A stretch of DNA of 64,000 nucleotides. It comes from Mobilicoccus massiliensis (GTDB lineage Bacteria > Actinomycetota > Actinomycetes > Actinomycetales > Dermatophilaceae). Shown piece by piece: positions 9,369-18,129 of the stretch. The position numbers were made by a program, and so were the translations under genes. How positions within the stretch are numbered: position 1 is the stretch's first letter; each line of letters begins with the position of its first letter. Under the pieces are notes generated by a model. That model saw nothing but the letters and a program-made list of their open reading frames with translations. It did no database searches and had not been told where the DNA came from. The stretch lies in NCBI RefSeq assembly GCF_000826525.2, contig NZ_LN651329.1, positions 379,299 through 443,298 on the forward strand. Direction: 5' to 3'.

Positions 9369-10903
9369 GCGACCTGCCCTTCACCACGCGGTTCGACCTC
9401 GCCGCGGAGGTGCCGCCTGCGACGGAGCTCGGCCGCGTCCACGTCCTCGCCGCCGGCGGTGCCGGGATGTCGGCGATCGTCCGCCTGCTGCTCGACGCCG
9501 GGGTGCAGGTCAGCGGGTCGGACGCCAACGACGTGCCCGTACTGGAGTCGCTGCGCGCGCAGGGGGCGACGATTCACGTCGGCCACGACCCGGCGCACGT
9601 CGCGGGTGCCGACACGGTCGTCGTCTCCTCGGCCGTGCGGGAGGACAACGTCGAGCTCGCAGCGGCTCGCGCGGCCGGCCTGCGTGTGCTCCACCGATCC
9701 CAGGCCCTCGCCAGTCTCATGAGCGGGCACGTCAGGGTGGCCGTGGCGGGCGCCAACGGCAAGACCACGACGACGGCCATGCTCACCTCGGCCCTGCTCG
9801 AGGCGAGCCTCGACCCCGGTTTCGCCGTGGGCGGCGAGCTCATGGGGCTCGGAGTCAACGCGCGTCTCGGCACGGGGGAGGCGTTCGTCGTCGAGGCGGA
9901 CGAGAGCGACGGCACGTTCCTCGCCTATCGCCCCGACGTCGCGGTCGTCACCAACGTCCAGCCCGACCACCTCGACTTCTACGGCTCGTTCGACGCCGTG
10001 CAGGCGGCCTACGCGTTGTTCACCGAGAGTGTCGGCACGAGTTCGCAGCCGGGCTCGTCGGTCGAGGGGCTGCTCGTCACCTGCGCCGACGACGACGGTG
10101 CCTGGCGGCTGGCCTGCGCCCGACGCGACGCCGGCGCCCGGGTGCTCACGTACGGCACCGACGCGCGCGCCGACGTGCGCCTCGTCGACGTCGTCGGTGA
10201 CGGCCTCACCGGCCGGGCCCGGCTCGTCGCCGACACGGAGGCGTTCCCCGAGCTCGCCACCCTCGACGGTCGGGAGCTCGAGGTCTCGCTGCCCGGCCTG
10301 CACAACCTCCTCGACGGCGCGGCGGCCCTCGTCGCGGCGTGCATCGGACTCGGCGCCGAGCCCGACCATGCCCTCGCCGGGCTCGCCGGCTACCGCGGCA
10401 CCCGCCGCCGGTTCGAGGCCAAGGGCGAGGCCGGGGGAGTGCGCGTCGTCGACGACTACGCCCACAACCCGGCCAAGGTGGCGGCCGTCGTCGAGGCCGG
10501 TCGCCAGGTGTGCGCGCCCGGACGGCTCGTCGTCTGCTTCCAGCCCCACCTGTTCAGCCGGACGCGCGACTTCGCCGATCGCTTCGCCGCCGCGCTGGCC
10601 GGGGCGGACGTCGTCGTGCTGCTCGACGTCTACGGCGCGCGAGAAGATCCGATCCCCGGCGTGAGCTCGCTGCTCGTCTCCGATGCGCTTCGCGCTCTCG
10701 CCCCGCATGTGCCGGTCCACGACGTCGTCGGGCTCGACGCGGCGGTCGAGACGCTCGCCGACCTCGCCGTACCCGGGGACCTCGTCCTCACGGTCGGGGC
10801 GGGGTCGGTCACCTCGGTCGGTCCGCGCCTGCTCGCGATGCTGGACGCGCGGGTCCACGGAACGGGCCGCCCCGAGACGCGCGAGGAGTCGGCGGCCGGA
10901 TGA
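9365..10903 (+). CDS. murC: UDP-MurNAc:L-alanine ligase MurC
   Basis: First amino-acid-adding ligase of the peptidoglycan stem peptide, cytoplasmic and ATP-dependent. The Rossmann-type N-terminus reads VLAAGGAGMSAIVRLL, the P-loop is AGANGKTTTTAML, and RVVDDYAHNPAKVAAV marks the C-terminal domain. The GTG at 9365 overlaps the murG stop and gives 512 residues; the frame is open for 428 codons upstream through murG, which is an artefact of GC-rich DNA. The order murG-murC-ftsQ, with no ddl or murB between, is standard for Micrococcales. Confidence 0.96.
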   Translation: MSDLPFTTRFDLAAEVPPATELGRVHVLAAGGAGMSAIVRLLLDAGVQVSGSDANDVPVLESLRAQGATIHVGHDPAHVAGADTVVVSSAVREDNVELAAARAAGLRVLHRSQALASLMSGHVRVAVAGANGKTTTTAMLTSALLEASLDPGFAVGGELMGLGVNARLGTGEAFVVEADESDGTFLAYRPDVAVVTNVQPDHLDFYGSFDAVQAAYALFTESVGTSSQPGSSVEGLLVTCADDDGAWRLACARRDAGARVLTYGTDARADVRLVDVVGDGLTGRARLVADTEAFPELATLDGRELEVSLPGLHNLLDGAAALVAACIGLGAEPDHALAGLAGYRGTRRRFEAKGEAGGVRVVDDYAHNPAKVAAVVEAGRQVCAPGRLVVCFQPHLFSRTRDFADRFAAALAGADVVVLLDVYGAREDPIPGVSSLLVSDALRALAPHVPVHDVVGLDAAVETLADLAVPGDLVLTVGAGSVTSVGPRLLAMLDARVHGTGRPETREESAAG

Positions 10904-11853
10904 GAACGCGTTCGGGATCCACCGCCCGCCGCCTCGACCTCACCTGGACGGTGAGACATGGGCGGAGGCGCGCCCTCCTCGTCGGCGTGGGGGCCGTGCT
11001 CGTCGTCGCCGTCGCCCTCGCGGCGCTCCTGTGGTTCGCCCCGTTCCTGCGCGTCACCGACGTCGAGTACCGGACGACTCCGGCGCGACTGGGCGCACTG
11101 AAGAGCGCGGCCGTGGTGACCAAGGGTCAACCTCTGGTCCAGGTCGACACGGCCGGCATCCGCGACGACGTCCTCGCGACCCGTTTGTTCAGCGCGGTCT
11201 CGGTCTCGCGGTCCTGGCCCTCGACCCTCGTCGTCGACGCCACGCCGCGCACGCCCGTCGTCGCGGTCACGGCGCCGGGCACCGCGGGCGTCCGCCTCGT
11301 CGACGCCCAGGGGGTGGCGTACGAGAGCGTGCCCTCCGCCCCCGACGACGTCGTCGCCGCCTCCTGCGAGGGGCCGGCCGACGCGAGCGTCCTGCACTCG
11401 CTCGCGACCGTCGTCACCAGCCTGCCCGCCGATCTGCGCACGCAGGCGCGGGACATCGTCGTCGACCGCCTCGGCACGATCCGCATGGTCGTCTCGGGGG
11501 TGGAGGTGACCTGGGGCGATGCGAGCGACAGCCGCCTCAAGACCGCCGTCGTGCGCGATCTCGTCGATCGCGCGAACGTCGTCCGGATCGACGTCTCGGT
11601 GCCCACCGAACCGGTGACGTCCGCCGAGCGCAGCGCGTCCCCGAGCGGGACGGCATCGGCCGGCTCGTCGGGGCCCTCCACGGCCGATTCGCCGACCCCG
11701 GGCCCGCGACAGAACGCCCGAAGCGGCAGCCCGTCGTCGGCGGAGCCGGATCGGACGTCGTCGCCTTCCTCGGGTGCGCCGGCCCGTCGGACACCGTCCG
11801 CGTCTGCCACCCAGGGGCCCGATTCGACCGTCACCCCCGCTCGACGTCAATGA
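10900..11853 (+). CDS. ftsQ: Cell division protein FtsQ
   Basis: Bitopic membrane protein of the divisome. A basic N-terminal cytoplasmic stretch (~27 residues) is followed by one transmembrane helix (about residues 28-48). Next come a POTRA-like domain (LRVTDVEYRTTPARLGAL, then LVQVDTAGIRDDVLATRLF) and the beta domain. The last ~75 residues, from about base 11620, are a Ser/Pro/Thr-rich tail without recognisable fold. The start ATG overlaps the murC stop by four bases. With 317 residues it is longer than many FtsQ proteins because of the tail. A ~210-base gap separates it from ftsZ. Confidence 0.92.
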   Translation: MRTRSGSTARRLDLTWTVRHGRRRALLVGVGAVLVVAVALAALLWFAPFLRVTDVEYRTTPARLGALKSAAVVTKGQPLVQVDTAGIRDDVLATRLFSAVSVSRSWPSTLVVDATPRTPVVAVTAPGTAGVRLVDAQGVAYESVPSAPDDVVAASCEGPADASVLHSLATVVTSLPADLRTQARDIVVDRLGTIRMVVSGVEVTWGDASDSRLKTAVVRDLVDRANVVRIDVSVPTEPVTSAERSASPSGTASAGSSGPSTADSPTPGPRQNARSGSPSSAEPDRTSSPSSGAPARRTPSASATQGPDSTVTPARRQ

Positions 11854-12062
11854 GAGGTCAAGGGTTGGGAAAGTCGAGTGGGGATGGCAGGGTGTTCTGT
11901 CGACCGTCCATTACGATGGGCGCGGACCGCAGTAATACCGCTGCGACTCGCCGCAAATCGGCGCGTCAAGGGATGACTGCGTCCGACCTCATATCGTGGA
12001 CCCGGCACGCCCGTGTCACCGTCCCGCGCGACCGATAGATCGTCTTCAGGAGAGGCCCCGCC
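11854..12062 (+). promoter_or_regulatory. ftsQ-ftsZ intergenic region, probable ftsZ promoter region
   Basis: This 209-base gap precedes one of the most highly expressed division genes and holds no open frame. A -10-like TACGAT sits at about 11913-11918. An upstream TTCTGT is closer than usual spacing, so the exact promoter is not resolved. A purine-rich Shine-Dalgarno (TTCAGGAGAGG) immediately precedes the GTG of ftsZ. Promoters in this gap are common in actinobacteria; the specific boxes are a guess. Confidence 0.35.
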
Positions 12063-13430
12063 GTGGCAGCACCGCAGAACTACTTGGCCGTCATCAAGGT
12101 CGTCGGCATCGGCGGCGGCGGTGTCAACGCCATCAATCGGATGATCGAGGTGGGCCTCAAGGGCGTCGAGTTCATCGCCATCAACACCGACGCGCAGGCG
12201 CTGCTCATGAGCGACGCCGACCTCAAGCTCGACGTGGGCCGCGAGCTCACCCGCGGCCTCGGCGCCGGCGCCGACCCCGAGGTGGGCAAGAAGGCCGCCG
12301 AGGACCACGCGGAGGAGATCGAGGAGGCGCTCAAGGGCGCCGACATGGTCTTCGTCACCGCCGGCGAGGGTGGTGGCACCGGTACCGGTGGCGCGCCGGT
12401 CGTCGCCAAGATCGCCAAGTCGCTCGGCGCACTGACCATCGGCGTCGTCACGCGTCCGTTCACCTTCGAGGGTCGCCGCCGCGCCAACCAGGCCGAGTCC
12501 GGCATCGGCGCGCTGCGCGAAGAGGTCGACACGCTCATCGTCATCCCGAACGACCGGCTGCTCTCGATCAGCGACCGCGCGGTCTCGATGCTCGACGCGT
12601 TCCGCAGCGCCGACCAGGTGCTCCTCTCGGGTGTCCAGGGCATCACCGACCTCATCACCACGCCCGGTCTCATCAACCTCGACTTCGCCGACGTCAAGTC
12701 GGTCATGCAGGGTGCCGGCTCGGCGCTCATGGGCATCGGCTCCGCCCGCGGCGAGGACCGCGCGGTGCAGGCGGCGGAGCTCGCGATCAGCAGCCCGCTG
12801 CTCGAGGCGAGCATCGACGGTGCGCACGGCGTGCTGCTGTCGATCCAGGGTGGCAGCGACCTCGGTCTCTTCGAGATCAACGAGGCGGCCCGCCTCGTGC
12901 AGGAGGCCGCGCACCCCGAGGCCAACATCATCTTCGGTGCCGTCATCGACGACGCCCTCGGCGACGAGGTGCGCGTCACGGTCATCGCGGCCGGCTTCGA
13001 CGGCGGCAGCCCCCAGCGGCGCACCGACGAAGGCCGCCAGCAGGCCGGCTCTCAGCAGCGTCCGCCGCAGATGCCGCGTCAGGCCCCGCCGGCCCAGCAG
13101 CCCGCGTACGCCCAGCAGCAGGCGCCGTCACACCAGCAGCGTGAGGGCGGGCTCTCGCAGCCGGTCATGCCGCGTCAGGGCCAGGTGCCGCGCCAGCCCG
13201 AGCCCCAGCAGGAGCGGCAGCACGTCGCCCCGCAGCACGTGCAGCCGGCAGGCATGCCGCCCGCGCACGAGCCCATGCCGCAGCGTCAGGCACAGCCGCG
13301 CCAGCAGCCGGCTCCCCAGCGGGCCCAGCAGGCCGGGCCGCCGCAGCAGCAGCCGCAGGGCGGTCGTCCGCCCCGCACGGTGACCTTCGACGAGGGCGAC
13401 GACCTCGACGTGCCCGACTTCCTCAAGTAA
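12063..13430 (+). CDS. ftsZ: Cell division GTPase FtsZ
   Basis: Tubulin-like GTPase that forms the Z ring. The GTP-binding loop GGGTGTG falls at residues 103-109, the N-terminal [17 protein letters not shown] is conserved, and the globular core ends near residue 315. A disordered linker of about 120 residues, very rich in Gln, Pro and Arg, follows. The C-terminal [10 protein letters not shown] peptide binds partners such as SepF and FtsW. The start is GTG with a good ribosome site (AGGAGAGG). Length is 455 residues, longer than the ~390 of enterics because of the linker. Confidence 0.98.
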   Translation: MAAPQNYLAVIKVVGIGGGGVNAINRMIEVGLKGVEFIAINTDAQALLMSDADLKLDVGRELTRGLGAGADPEVGKKAAEDHAEEIEEALKGADMVFVTAGEGGGTGTGGAPVVAKIAKSLGALTIGVVTRPFTFEGRRRANQAESGIGALREEVDTLIVIPNDRLLSISDRAVSMLDAFRSADQVLLSGVQGITDLITTPGLINLDFADVKSVMQGAGSALMGIGSARGEDRAVQAAELAISSPLLEASIDGAHGVLLSIQGGSDLGLFEINEAARLVQEAAHPEANIIFGAVIDDALGDEVRVTVIAAGFDGGSPQRRTDEGRQQAGSQQRPPQMPRQAPPAQQPAYAQQQAPSHQQREGGLSQPVMPRQGQVPRQPEPQQERQHVAPQHVQPAGMPPAHEPMPQRQAQPRQQPAPQRAQQAGPPQQQPQGGRPPRTVTFDEGDDLDVPDFLK

Positions 13431-13441
13431 GGCCCCCCGGA

Positions 13442-14215
13442 TTGTTCGCGTGGCGTGCGCAAGTGGACGCCGGCTCCTCGCCGGACGATCCCTCTGCGCA
13501 CGCCACTCGTACGTTCGTCGACTGGGGTTTCACTCGGGGTGCGTGTGCCGAGGGCACGTCGACGGGTGACTTCGCGGGCCTCAATCTCGGCGGGCACGTG
13601 GGTGATTCGCCGGGGTCCGTGGAGACGAACCGCGTCCGGTTGGCCGAGCGCGTCGGTGTCGATCGATCTCGTCTGTTGTTCATGGAGCAGTGCCACGGCG
13701 CCGACGTGGCCGTGGCCTGCGGCCCGTGGGAGGGTGACGCACCGCGCGTCGACGCCCTCGTCACCGCCGTCCCCGGGCTGGCCCTCGGAGTGCTCGTCGC
13801 CGACTGCACCCCGGTGCTGCTCGCCGATCCCGACGCCGGCGTCGTGGGTGCGGTGCACGCCGGCCGTCCCGGCCTCGCCGCGGGCGCCGTCGACGCCGCC
13901 GTCGAGGCGGCCCGCGATCTCGGAGCTCGGACGCTGCGCGCCGCCGTGGGCCCGAGCGTCTGCGGCCGGTGTTACGAGGTGCCCGACGCGATGCGAACCG
14001 AGGTCTCCGCGTCGCACCCGGTGAGTGCCACCGTCTCGTGGACCGGGACACCCGCGCTCGACGTCGCGGCCGGGGTCGTCGCGCGCCTCGCCGCCCTCGA
14101 TGTCGCGGTGACGTGGGTCCCCGGATGCACCCGCGAGGACCCCGCGCTCTACAGCTACCGACGTTCGGCGCGCACCGGGCGGTTCGCGGGCGTCGTCTCG
14201 ATGTGGTCGCGATGA
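13442..14215 (+). CDS. pgeF: PgeF/YfiH (laccase-domain) purine nucleoside phosphorylase or peptidoglycan-editing factor
   Basis: Member of the YfiH/DUF152 family, zinc enzymes reported to act on purine nucleosides and to prevent misincorporation in muropeptides. The three metal/catalytic residues are present: His85 in EQCHGADV, Cys122 in ADCTPVLL and His139 in VHAGRPG. The start is uncertain. The TTG at 13442, 11 bases after ftsZ, gives the usual family N-terminus (LFAWRAQ...), while a GTG lies at 13463. The length of 257 residues is typical. It sits in the conserved actinobacterial slot between ftsZ and the yggS-like gene and overlaps the latter by four bases. Confidence 0.88.
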   Translation: MFAWRAQVDAGSSPDDPSAHATRTFVDWGFTRGACAEGTSTGDFAGLNLGGHVGDSPGSVETNRVRLAERVGVDRSRLLFMEQCHGADVAVACGPWEGDAPRVDALVTAVPGLALGVLVADCTPVLLADPDAGVVGAVHAGRPGLAAGAVDAAVEAARDLGARTLRAAVGPSVCGRCYEVPDAMRTEVSASHPVSATVSWTGTPALDVAAGVVARLAALDVAVTWVPGCTREDPALYSYRRSARTGRFAGVVSMWSR

Positions 14216-14913
14216 GCGCGCCGGCATCGGAGGGTCGCCGCGCCGAGCTGGCGGAGGCGCTCGCTCGAACCCGCGAACGCATCGCCGCCACCGGCACGCA
14301 CCCGACGCTCGTCGTCGTCACCAAGTTCTTCCCGGCCGCCGACGCTGCCGCCCTCGTCGACCTCGGCGTCACCGACATCGGCGAGAACCGCGACCAGGAG
14401 GCCGCCGCGAAGGTGACCGAGCTCGAGGAGTGCGAACACCGCCCCGAACGCGTCCACTTCATCGGTCAGCTCCAGAGCAACAAGGCCGCTTCGGTCGCGA
14501 GGTACGCCGACGTCGTCCAGTCCGTCGACCGGGTCAAGATCGTCACCGCGCTCGAGAAGGGGGCGCGCGCCGCCGATCGTCGTCTCGACGTGCTCCTGCA
14601 GATCGATCTCGAGGCCGACAGTCACGGCCGCGGTGGGGTGCAGCCCGCCGACCTGCCCGCCCTCGCCGAGCGCGTCGCCGGCAGTGACGTGCTCGATCTG
14701 CGCGGGGTCATGGCGGTCGCGCCCCTGGGGGAGGACCCCGAAGCGGCCTTCGCGCGCTTGGCCGACCTGCACGAGCGCCTGCTGCGCGACCACCCGGACG
14801 CGTCGTGGCGCTCGGCGGGCATGAGTGGGGATCTCGAGACGGCGTTGGCCCACGGCGCGACTCACGTGCGTGTCGGTTCGGCAATCCTGGGCGCCCGCCC
14901 ACTTGCCCGCTAG
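14212..14913 (+). CDS. YggS-family pyridoxal phosphate homeostasis protein
   Basis: PLP-binding alanine-racemase-fold protein of the YggS/PROSC family, involved in vitamin B6 and amino-acid homeostasis. The PLP lysine lies in VVVTKFFPAADA, and the family motifs GENRDQEAAAK, HFIGQLQSNKA and SAGMSGDLETALAHGATHVRVGSAILGAR (C-terminal) are present. The ATG at 14212 overlaps the previous stop, giving 233 residues. Position upstream of sepF is the standard actinobacterial arrangement. Confidence 0.94.
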   Translation: MSAPASEGRRAELAEALARTRERIAATGTHPTLVVVTKFFPAADAAALVDLGVTDIGENRDQEAAAKVTELEECEHRPERVHFIGQLQSNKAASVARYADVVQSVDRVKIVTALEKGARAADRRLDVLLQIDLEADSHGRGGVQPADLPALAERVAGSDVLDLRGVMAVAPLGEDPEAAFARLADLHERLLRDHPDASWRSAGMSGDLETALAHGATHVRVGSAILGARPLAR

Positions 14914-15024
14914 CGTGTCCTCAGACGTCCACGTCTTCGCCGGTGTGTCCAACTGCGGTCGTGGGGCGTCCTCGACAGCGAGAACGCGAGAGCACACGAG
15001 AGCACGGTAGGTGGGAGCACACTG

Positions 15025-15705
15025 ATGGCGGGAGCACTGCGCAAGGCCTGGGTCTACCTCGGTCTGGCCGACGAGGACGACCGCGAGGTGCGCTACGAGG
15101 AGGAGTACGACGAGCGCGAGGTCCCGCGCCGCCGTTCCGAGCCCATCGACGAGTACGACGCGGAGCCGGTGCGCGCCGAGCGTTCCGAACGTCGCGACCA
15201 CGACCGCCACGAGCCCGTCCGTGAGATGCGCGAGGAGCGCCGTTCGGCAGGCCGTGACGACGACTCCGAGACCGGTACCGTGATCCCCGCGCCCTCGGCG
15301 CGCGAGCGTCGCGGATCCACCGTGGCTCTCGCGCCGGTCGAGGAGCGCCGTGGGGCGGAGGTCACTCCGTTCCCGCGTCGAACCCCGGTCAGTGAGGTCG
15401 TGAAGGACGTGGATGTGTCGGGTGTGCACCGGATCTGCACGATCCACCCCAGGACGTACAACGAGGCCAAGCGGATCGGCGAGACCTTCCGTGAGGGCAC
15501 CCCGGTGATCATGAACCTCAGCGACCTCGACGACGCCGACGCCAAGCGCCTCGTCGACTTCGCCGCCGGTCTCGTCTTCGGGCTTCAGGGCACCATCGAG
15601 CGGGTCACGAACAAGGTGTTCCTGCTCTCGCCGGTCAACCTCGAGGTCACCTCCAGCGACGGTGAGGCCGCTCGCGCGCGCCGCGGGCTGTTCAACCAGA
15701 GCTGA
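15025..15705 (+). CDS. sepF: Cell division protein SepF
   Basis: Membrane-anchoring partner of FtsZ, which matters in actinobacteria because they lack FtsA. The N-terminal amphipathic segment [16 protein letters not shown] fits the membrane anchor. Residues ~20-115 are a highly charged Arg/Glu/Asp-rich linker, and the SepF domain from ~125 to 215 contains [17 protein letters not shown] and [26 protein letters not shown] ribosome site precedes the ATG. It has 226 residues, slightly longer than average owing to the linker. Confidence 0.95.
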   Translation: MAGALRKAWVYLGLADEDDREVRYEEEYDEREVPRRRSEPIDEYDAEPVRAERSERRDHDRHEPVREMREERRSAGRDDDSETGTVIPAPSARERRGSTVALAPVEERRGAEVTPFPRRTPVSEVVKDVDVSGVHRICTIHPRTYNEAKRIGETFREGTPVIMNLSDLDDADAKRLVDFAAGLVFGLQGTIERVTNKVFLLSPVNLEVTSSDGEAARARRGLFNQS

Positions 15706-15726
15706 CGCACGGGCGATACTCGTCTC

Positions 15727-16026
15727 ATGCAGCTGCTGTTCTCACTCCTGGCGACCCTGCTCAACTTCTACCTCGTCGTGCTCATCATCCGCCTCGTCAT
15801 CGACTGGATCCAGGTCTTCGCCCGGGACTGGCGTCCGCGGGGCATCGTCCTGGTGTTCGTCGAGGCGATCTACACCCTCACCGACCCGCCGTTGAAGGCG
15901 TTGCGGCGCATCATCCCGCCGCTGCGGCTCGGCAACATCGCCCTCGACCTCGGGTTCATCGTGCTCTTCCTCGCGGTGTCGTTCCTCGGTTCCTTGGCGA
16001 CGCGGCTGTCCTACACCATGGCCTGA
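15727..16026 (+). CDS. YggT-family membrane protein
   Basis: Small integral membrane protein of 99 residues with hydrophobic helices at about 3-25 and 65-95. Between them lies the YggT signature TDPPLKALRRIIPPLRLGNIALDLGFI. Family members sit beside sepF and divIVA in Gram-positives and have been linked to division or osmotic tolerance, but the biochemical role is not established. It starts 21 bases after sepF, probably in the same transcript. Confidence 0.9.
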   Translation: MQLLFSLLATLLNFYLVVLIIRLVIDWIQVFARDWRPRGIVLVFVEAIYTLTDPPLKALRRIIPPLRLGNIALDLGFIVLFLAVSFLGSLATRLSYTMA

Positions 16027-16148
16027 GGCGGCCTCCCGCCGCGTTCCGACGGGCGCACAGCCGGGCGTCCGACCTGGACGCGTGTTCGTGAATGGCCCTC
16101 CCACCTGCGAATTCTTGGTGGAACCGGACTCGGCGGATCGCCGTGGTT

Positions 16149-16166
16149 CCGTTACTCTGATAACGG
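16149..16166 (+). promoter_or_regulatory. CCGTTA-N6-TAACGG palindrome in the divIVA promoter region
   Basis: A perfect 6+6+6 palindrome lies 28 bases upstream of the divIVA ATG and overlaps GATAAC/GATACA sequences that could be a -10 box. The 168-base gap before divIVA therefore probably carries its own promoter. The palindrome could be an operator; no regulator is identified. Confidence 0.4.
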
Positions 16167-16194
16167 ATACACCGGCGCGACAAAAGGGTTCGAC

Positions 16195-17247
16195 ATGGCT
16201 CTCACTCCTGAGGACGTCCTGAACAAGCACTTCACCGCGACTCAGTTCAGGCGTGGTTACGACGAGCAGGAGGTCGATGACTTCCTCGACGAGGTCGTCG
16301 TCGAACTGCGTCGTCTGGCGGGTGAGAACAGCGACCTGCGCCGCAAGGCGGGCGCGGCGGGCGGCTCCGCCGGCGTCGTGGACGCGCAGGCCGTCGCCGA
16401 GGCGGAGAAGGCCGAGAAGGAGGCCCAGCAGCGCATCGAGGCCGCACTCGCCCGCGCCCAGCAGGCCGAGCAGGAGGCGCAGGCTCGCATCGCCGAGGCC
16501 GAGCGGGCCGAGAAGGAGGCCAGGGAGAAGGCCGCGGCGGCATCGGTCGAATCGTCGGAGCCGTCCGAATCCTCCGAGTCGACAGAAGGTGCAGCGGCGA
16601 CCGCCGAGCAGGCGCCGTCCGCGGCCGCGCAGGGTCAGGACGCCGCGGGTGTCATCGCGCTGGCGCAGCGGGTGCACGACGAGTACGTCGACCAGGGTCG
16701 CCAGGAGCACGACCGCCTCGTCGACGAGGGCACCCAGGAGCGCGACCGCCTCTTCGAGGAGGGCCGCGTCAAGCACACCGAGCTCATCGAGACGGGCCAG
16801 GCGCGCCACGACGAGCTCGTCGAGACCGGGCAGGCGCGGCATGACGAACTCGTGCGCACGGGCCAGGCCGAGCACGACCGCCTCGTGACCTCCGGGCGCG
16901 ACGAGCACGAGCGGCTCGTCACCACCGCGCAGCAGACCTCGACCCAGCTCGTCGGCGAGGCCGAGTCGCGCCGCAAGGAGGTGCTCGCCGATCTCGAGCG
17001 TCGTCGCAGCGCCTACGACACGAAGATCTCCGAGCTCTCGCAGTACGAAGGTGAGTACCGCACCCGGCTCACGTCGTTCATCGAGACCCACCTGCGGCGT
17101 CTCGGCGAGGACGGCGAGGTGCGGCCGGGCGAGCTGCCCGACGCTGCGCTCGAGGTCGACGGACACGACGATGACCGCGCCGCCGAGAACGTCGCGGAGA
17201 ACGAAGAGTCCGAGGGCGAGTCCCGGGAGGCCCACGCGCACGCGTGA
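16195..17247 (+). CDS. divIVA: DivIVA / Wag31 polar growth protein
   Basis: Pole-binding scaffold that recruits the wall-elongation machinery in actinobacteria. The N-terminal membrane/curvature domain (residues 1-55) reads ALTPEDVLNKHFTATQFRRG and EQEVDDFLDEV. Residues ~65-115 form a Glu/Ala/Lys-rich coiled coil, followed by a Ser/Glu linker (~118-140). Residues 161-248 are eight consecutive 11-residue repeats with consensus HDELVETGQAR. A second coiled coil (~250-300) and an acidic tail complete 350 residues. The 11-residue array is unusual in regularity (see findings). It lies downstream of sepF and yggT and has its own likely promoter. Confidence 0.95.
   Translation: MALTPEDVLNKHFTATQFRRGYDEQEVDDFLDEVVVELRRLAGENSDLRRKAGAAGGSAGVVDAQAVAEAEKAEKEAQQRIEAALARAQQAEQEAQARIAEAERAEKEAREKAAAASVESSEPSESSESTEGAAATAEQAPSAAAQGQDAAGVIALAQRVHDEYVDQGRQEHDRLVDEGTQERDRLFEEGRVKHTELIETGQARHDELVETGQARHDELVRTGQAEHDRLVTSGRDEHERLVTTAQQTSTQLVGEAESRRKEVLADLERRRSAYDTKISELSQYEGEYRTRLTSFIETHLRRLGEDGEVRPGELPDAALEVDGHDDDRAAENVAENEESEGESREAHAHA
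16675..16938 (+). repeat. Eight tandem 33-bp (11-codon) repeats inside divIVA
   Basis: In-frame tandem repeat encoding eight 11-residue units, each beginning H/R-[DTE]-[ERL] and continuing L/Y-[VFI]-x-x-G/A. The units in positions 4-6 are almost identical (HTELIETGQAR, HDELVETGQAR, HDELVRTGQAE). An 11-residue period is the hendecad that gives a right-handed or nearly straight coiled coil. Confidence 0.9.
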
Positions 17248-17338
17248 CGCACGGCCCGGGTTCGCGGTCCAGGTCCAGCACGCCTGCGTCGTGCGGGTGT
17301 CGGGCCCGCCTCTGGCCGGCCCGGCACCACGGCTGCCA

Positions 17339-17487
17339 CTCGAGCGCTCGCGGCGCGCGCTGGGCCGGCCCGCCGACGGCAGCTACGGTGTGTGCGAACG
17401 GTGCGACGAGCCCACCTGCCCGTCGCGCCCGCAGGCCCTTCCCCGCGCCACGCCGTGCGTGACGTCCAAGCAGAAGACGGAGCGTCG
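17339..17487 (+). pseudogene. Remnant of a DksA/TraR zinc-finger gene
   Basis: One frame between divIVA and lspA reads DGSYGVCERCDEP followed by [16 protein letters not shown]. This matches the C-terminal C4 zinc finger of DksA/TraR proteins, including the CxxC-x17-C spacing (Cys codons at 17393, 17402 and 17456). The fourth Cys is replaced by Ser, and only about 30 unrelated codons precede it, so the N-terminal coiled coil is missing and no start is apparent. DksA/TraR genes occur in this slot between divIVA and lspA in related actinobacteria (recalled, not searched), so I read it as a decayed gene. The lspA start overlaps its 3' end in another frame. Confidence 0.6.
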
Positions 17488-18129
17488 CCGATTTCCGCCA
17501 CATCCACCGCCCGAGCCCCGCGACTGACGGGCGTCCTGCTCCTCATCGCGGCCCTCGTCTGGGCTGCCGACCAGCTCACCAAGCAGTGGGCGCTCGCCCG
17601 TTTCGTCCAGGGCGAGGCCGAGCCGTTCATCGGGCGGCTGTTGCAGTTCACGCTCGTCTTCAACCCGGGTGCGGCGTTTTCGCTGGGCACGGCGTTCACC
17701 CCGGTCCTCACGGTCATCATGGCGAGCATCGCGGTCGCCATCCTCGTCGCGGCAACCCGAGTCCGGTCGGCCTGGTGGGCCGTCTCGCTCGGGTTCCTCC
17801 TCGGCGGAGCGCTCGGAAACCTCACCGACCGGCTCGCCCGGCCGCCGGGCTTCGCGCACGGGCACGTCGTCGACTTCCTCATGTTGCCGAACTTTCCGGT
17901 GTTCAACGTCGCCGACTCGTTCATCACCACCGCGGCGGTCTGCATCTTCGTCGCGGCTCTGCGGGACATCCCGCTCTCGGGTCCCCGCGCCGGCGCCACC
18001 GTCGATGCGGACGACGCCGAGGCGGGGGAGGACCCCGGGCCGGTCGGCGAGGTGGGCGCCGGTGGGCGTGAGGGCGGCCGCGAGCGGCCACGTTCCGGGG
18101 TGAGTGACGACGGGATGACCCGTGGCTGA
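17455..18129 (+). CDS. lspA: Lipoprotein signal peptidase LspA
   Basis: Membrane aspartyl protease that removes lipoprotein signal peptides. Four transmembrane helices are seen between residues ~20 and 165. The family motifs [16 protein letters not shown] (first catalytic Asp) and [10 protein letters not shown] (second catalytic Asp) are intact. The start is uncertain. I favour the GTG at 17455; a longer in-frame start at 17392 would add 21 Arg/Pro-rich residues that come from the DksA-like remnant. The last ~50 residues are a Gly/Asp-rich cytoplasmic tail. It overlaps the rluD-like gene by eight bases. Confidence 0.9.
   Translation: MRDVQAEDGASPISATSTARAPRLTGVLLLIAALVWAADQLTKQWALARFVQGEAEPFIGRLLQFTLVFNPGAAFSLGTAFTPVLTVIMASIAVAILVAATRVRSAWWAVSLGFLLGGALGNLTDRLARPPGFAHGHVVDFLMLPNFPVFNVADSFITTAAVCIFVAALRDIPLSGPRAGATVDADDAEAGEDPGPVGEVGAGGREGGRERPRSGVSDDGMTRG

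Noticed and set aside
9038..10858. A 606-codon minus-strand frame across murC
   Set aside because: Antisense to murC, with Asp/Gly/Glu/Val/Arg bias typical of reverse-strand reading of high-GC genes.
17392..17454. Longer start for lspA at 17392
   Set aside because: It would add 21 residues derived from the DksA-like remnant and before the family N-terminus; the GTG at 17455 is more plausible, though not proven.
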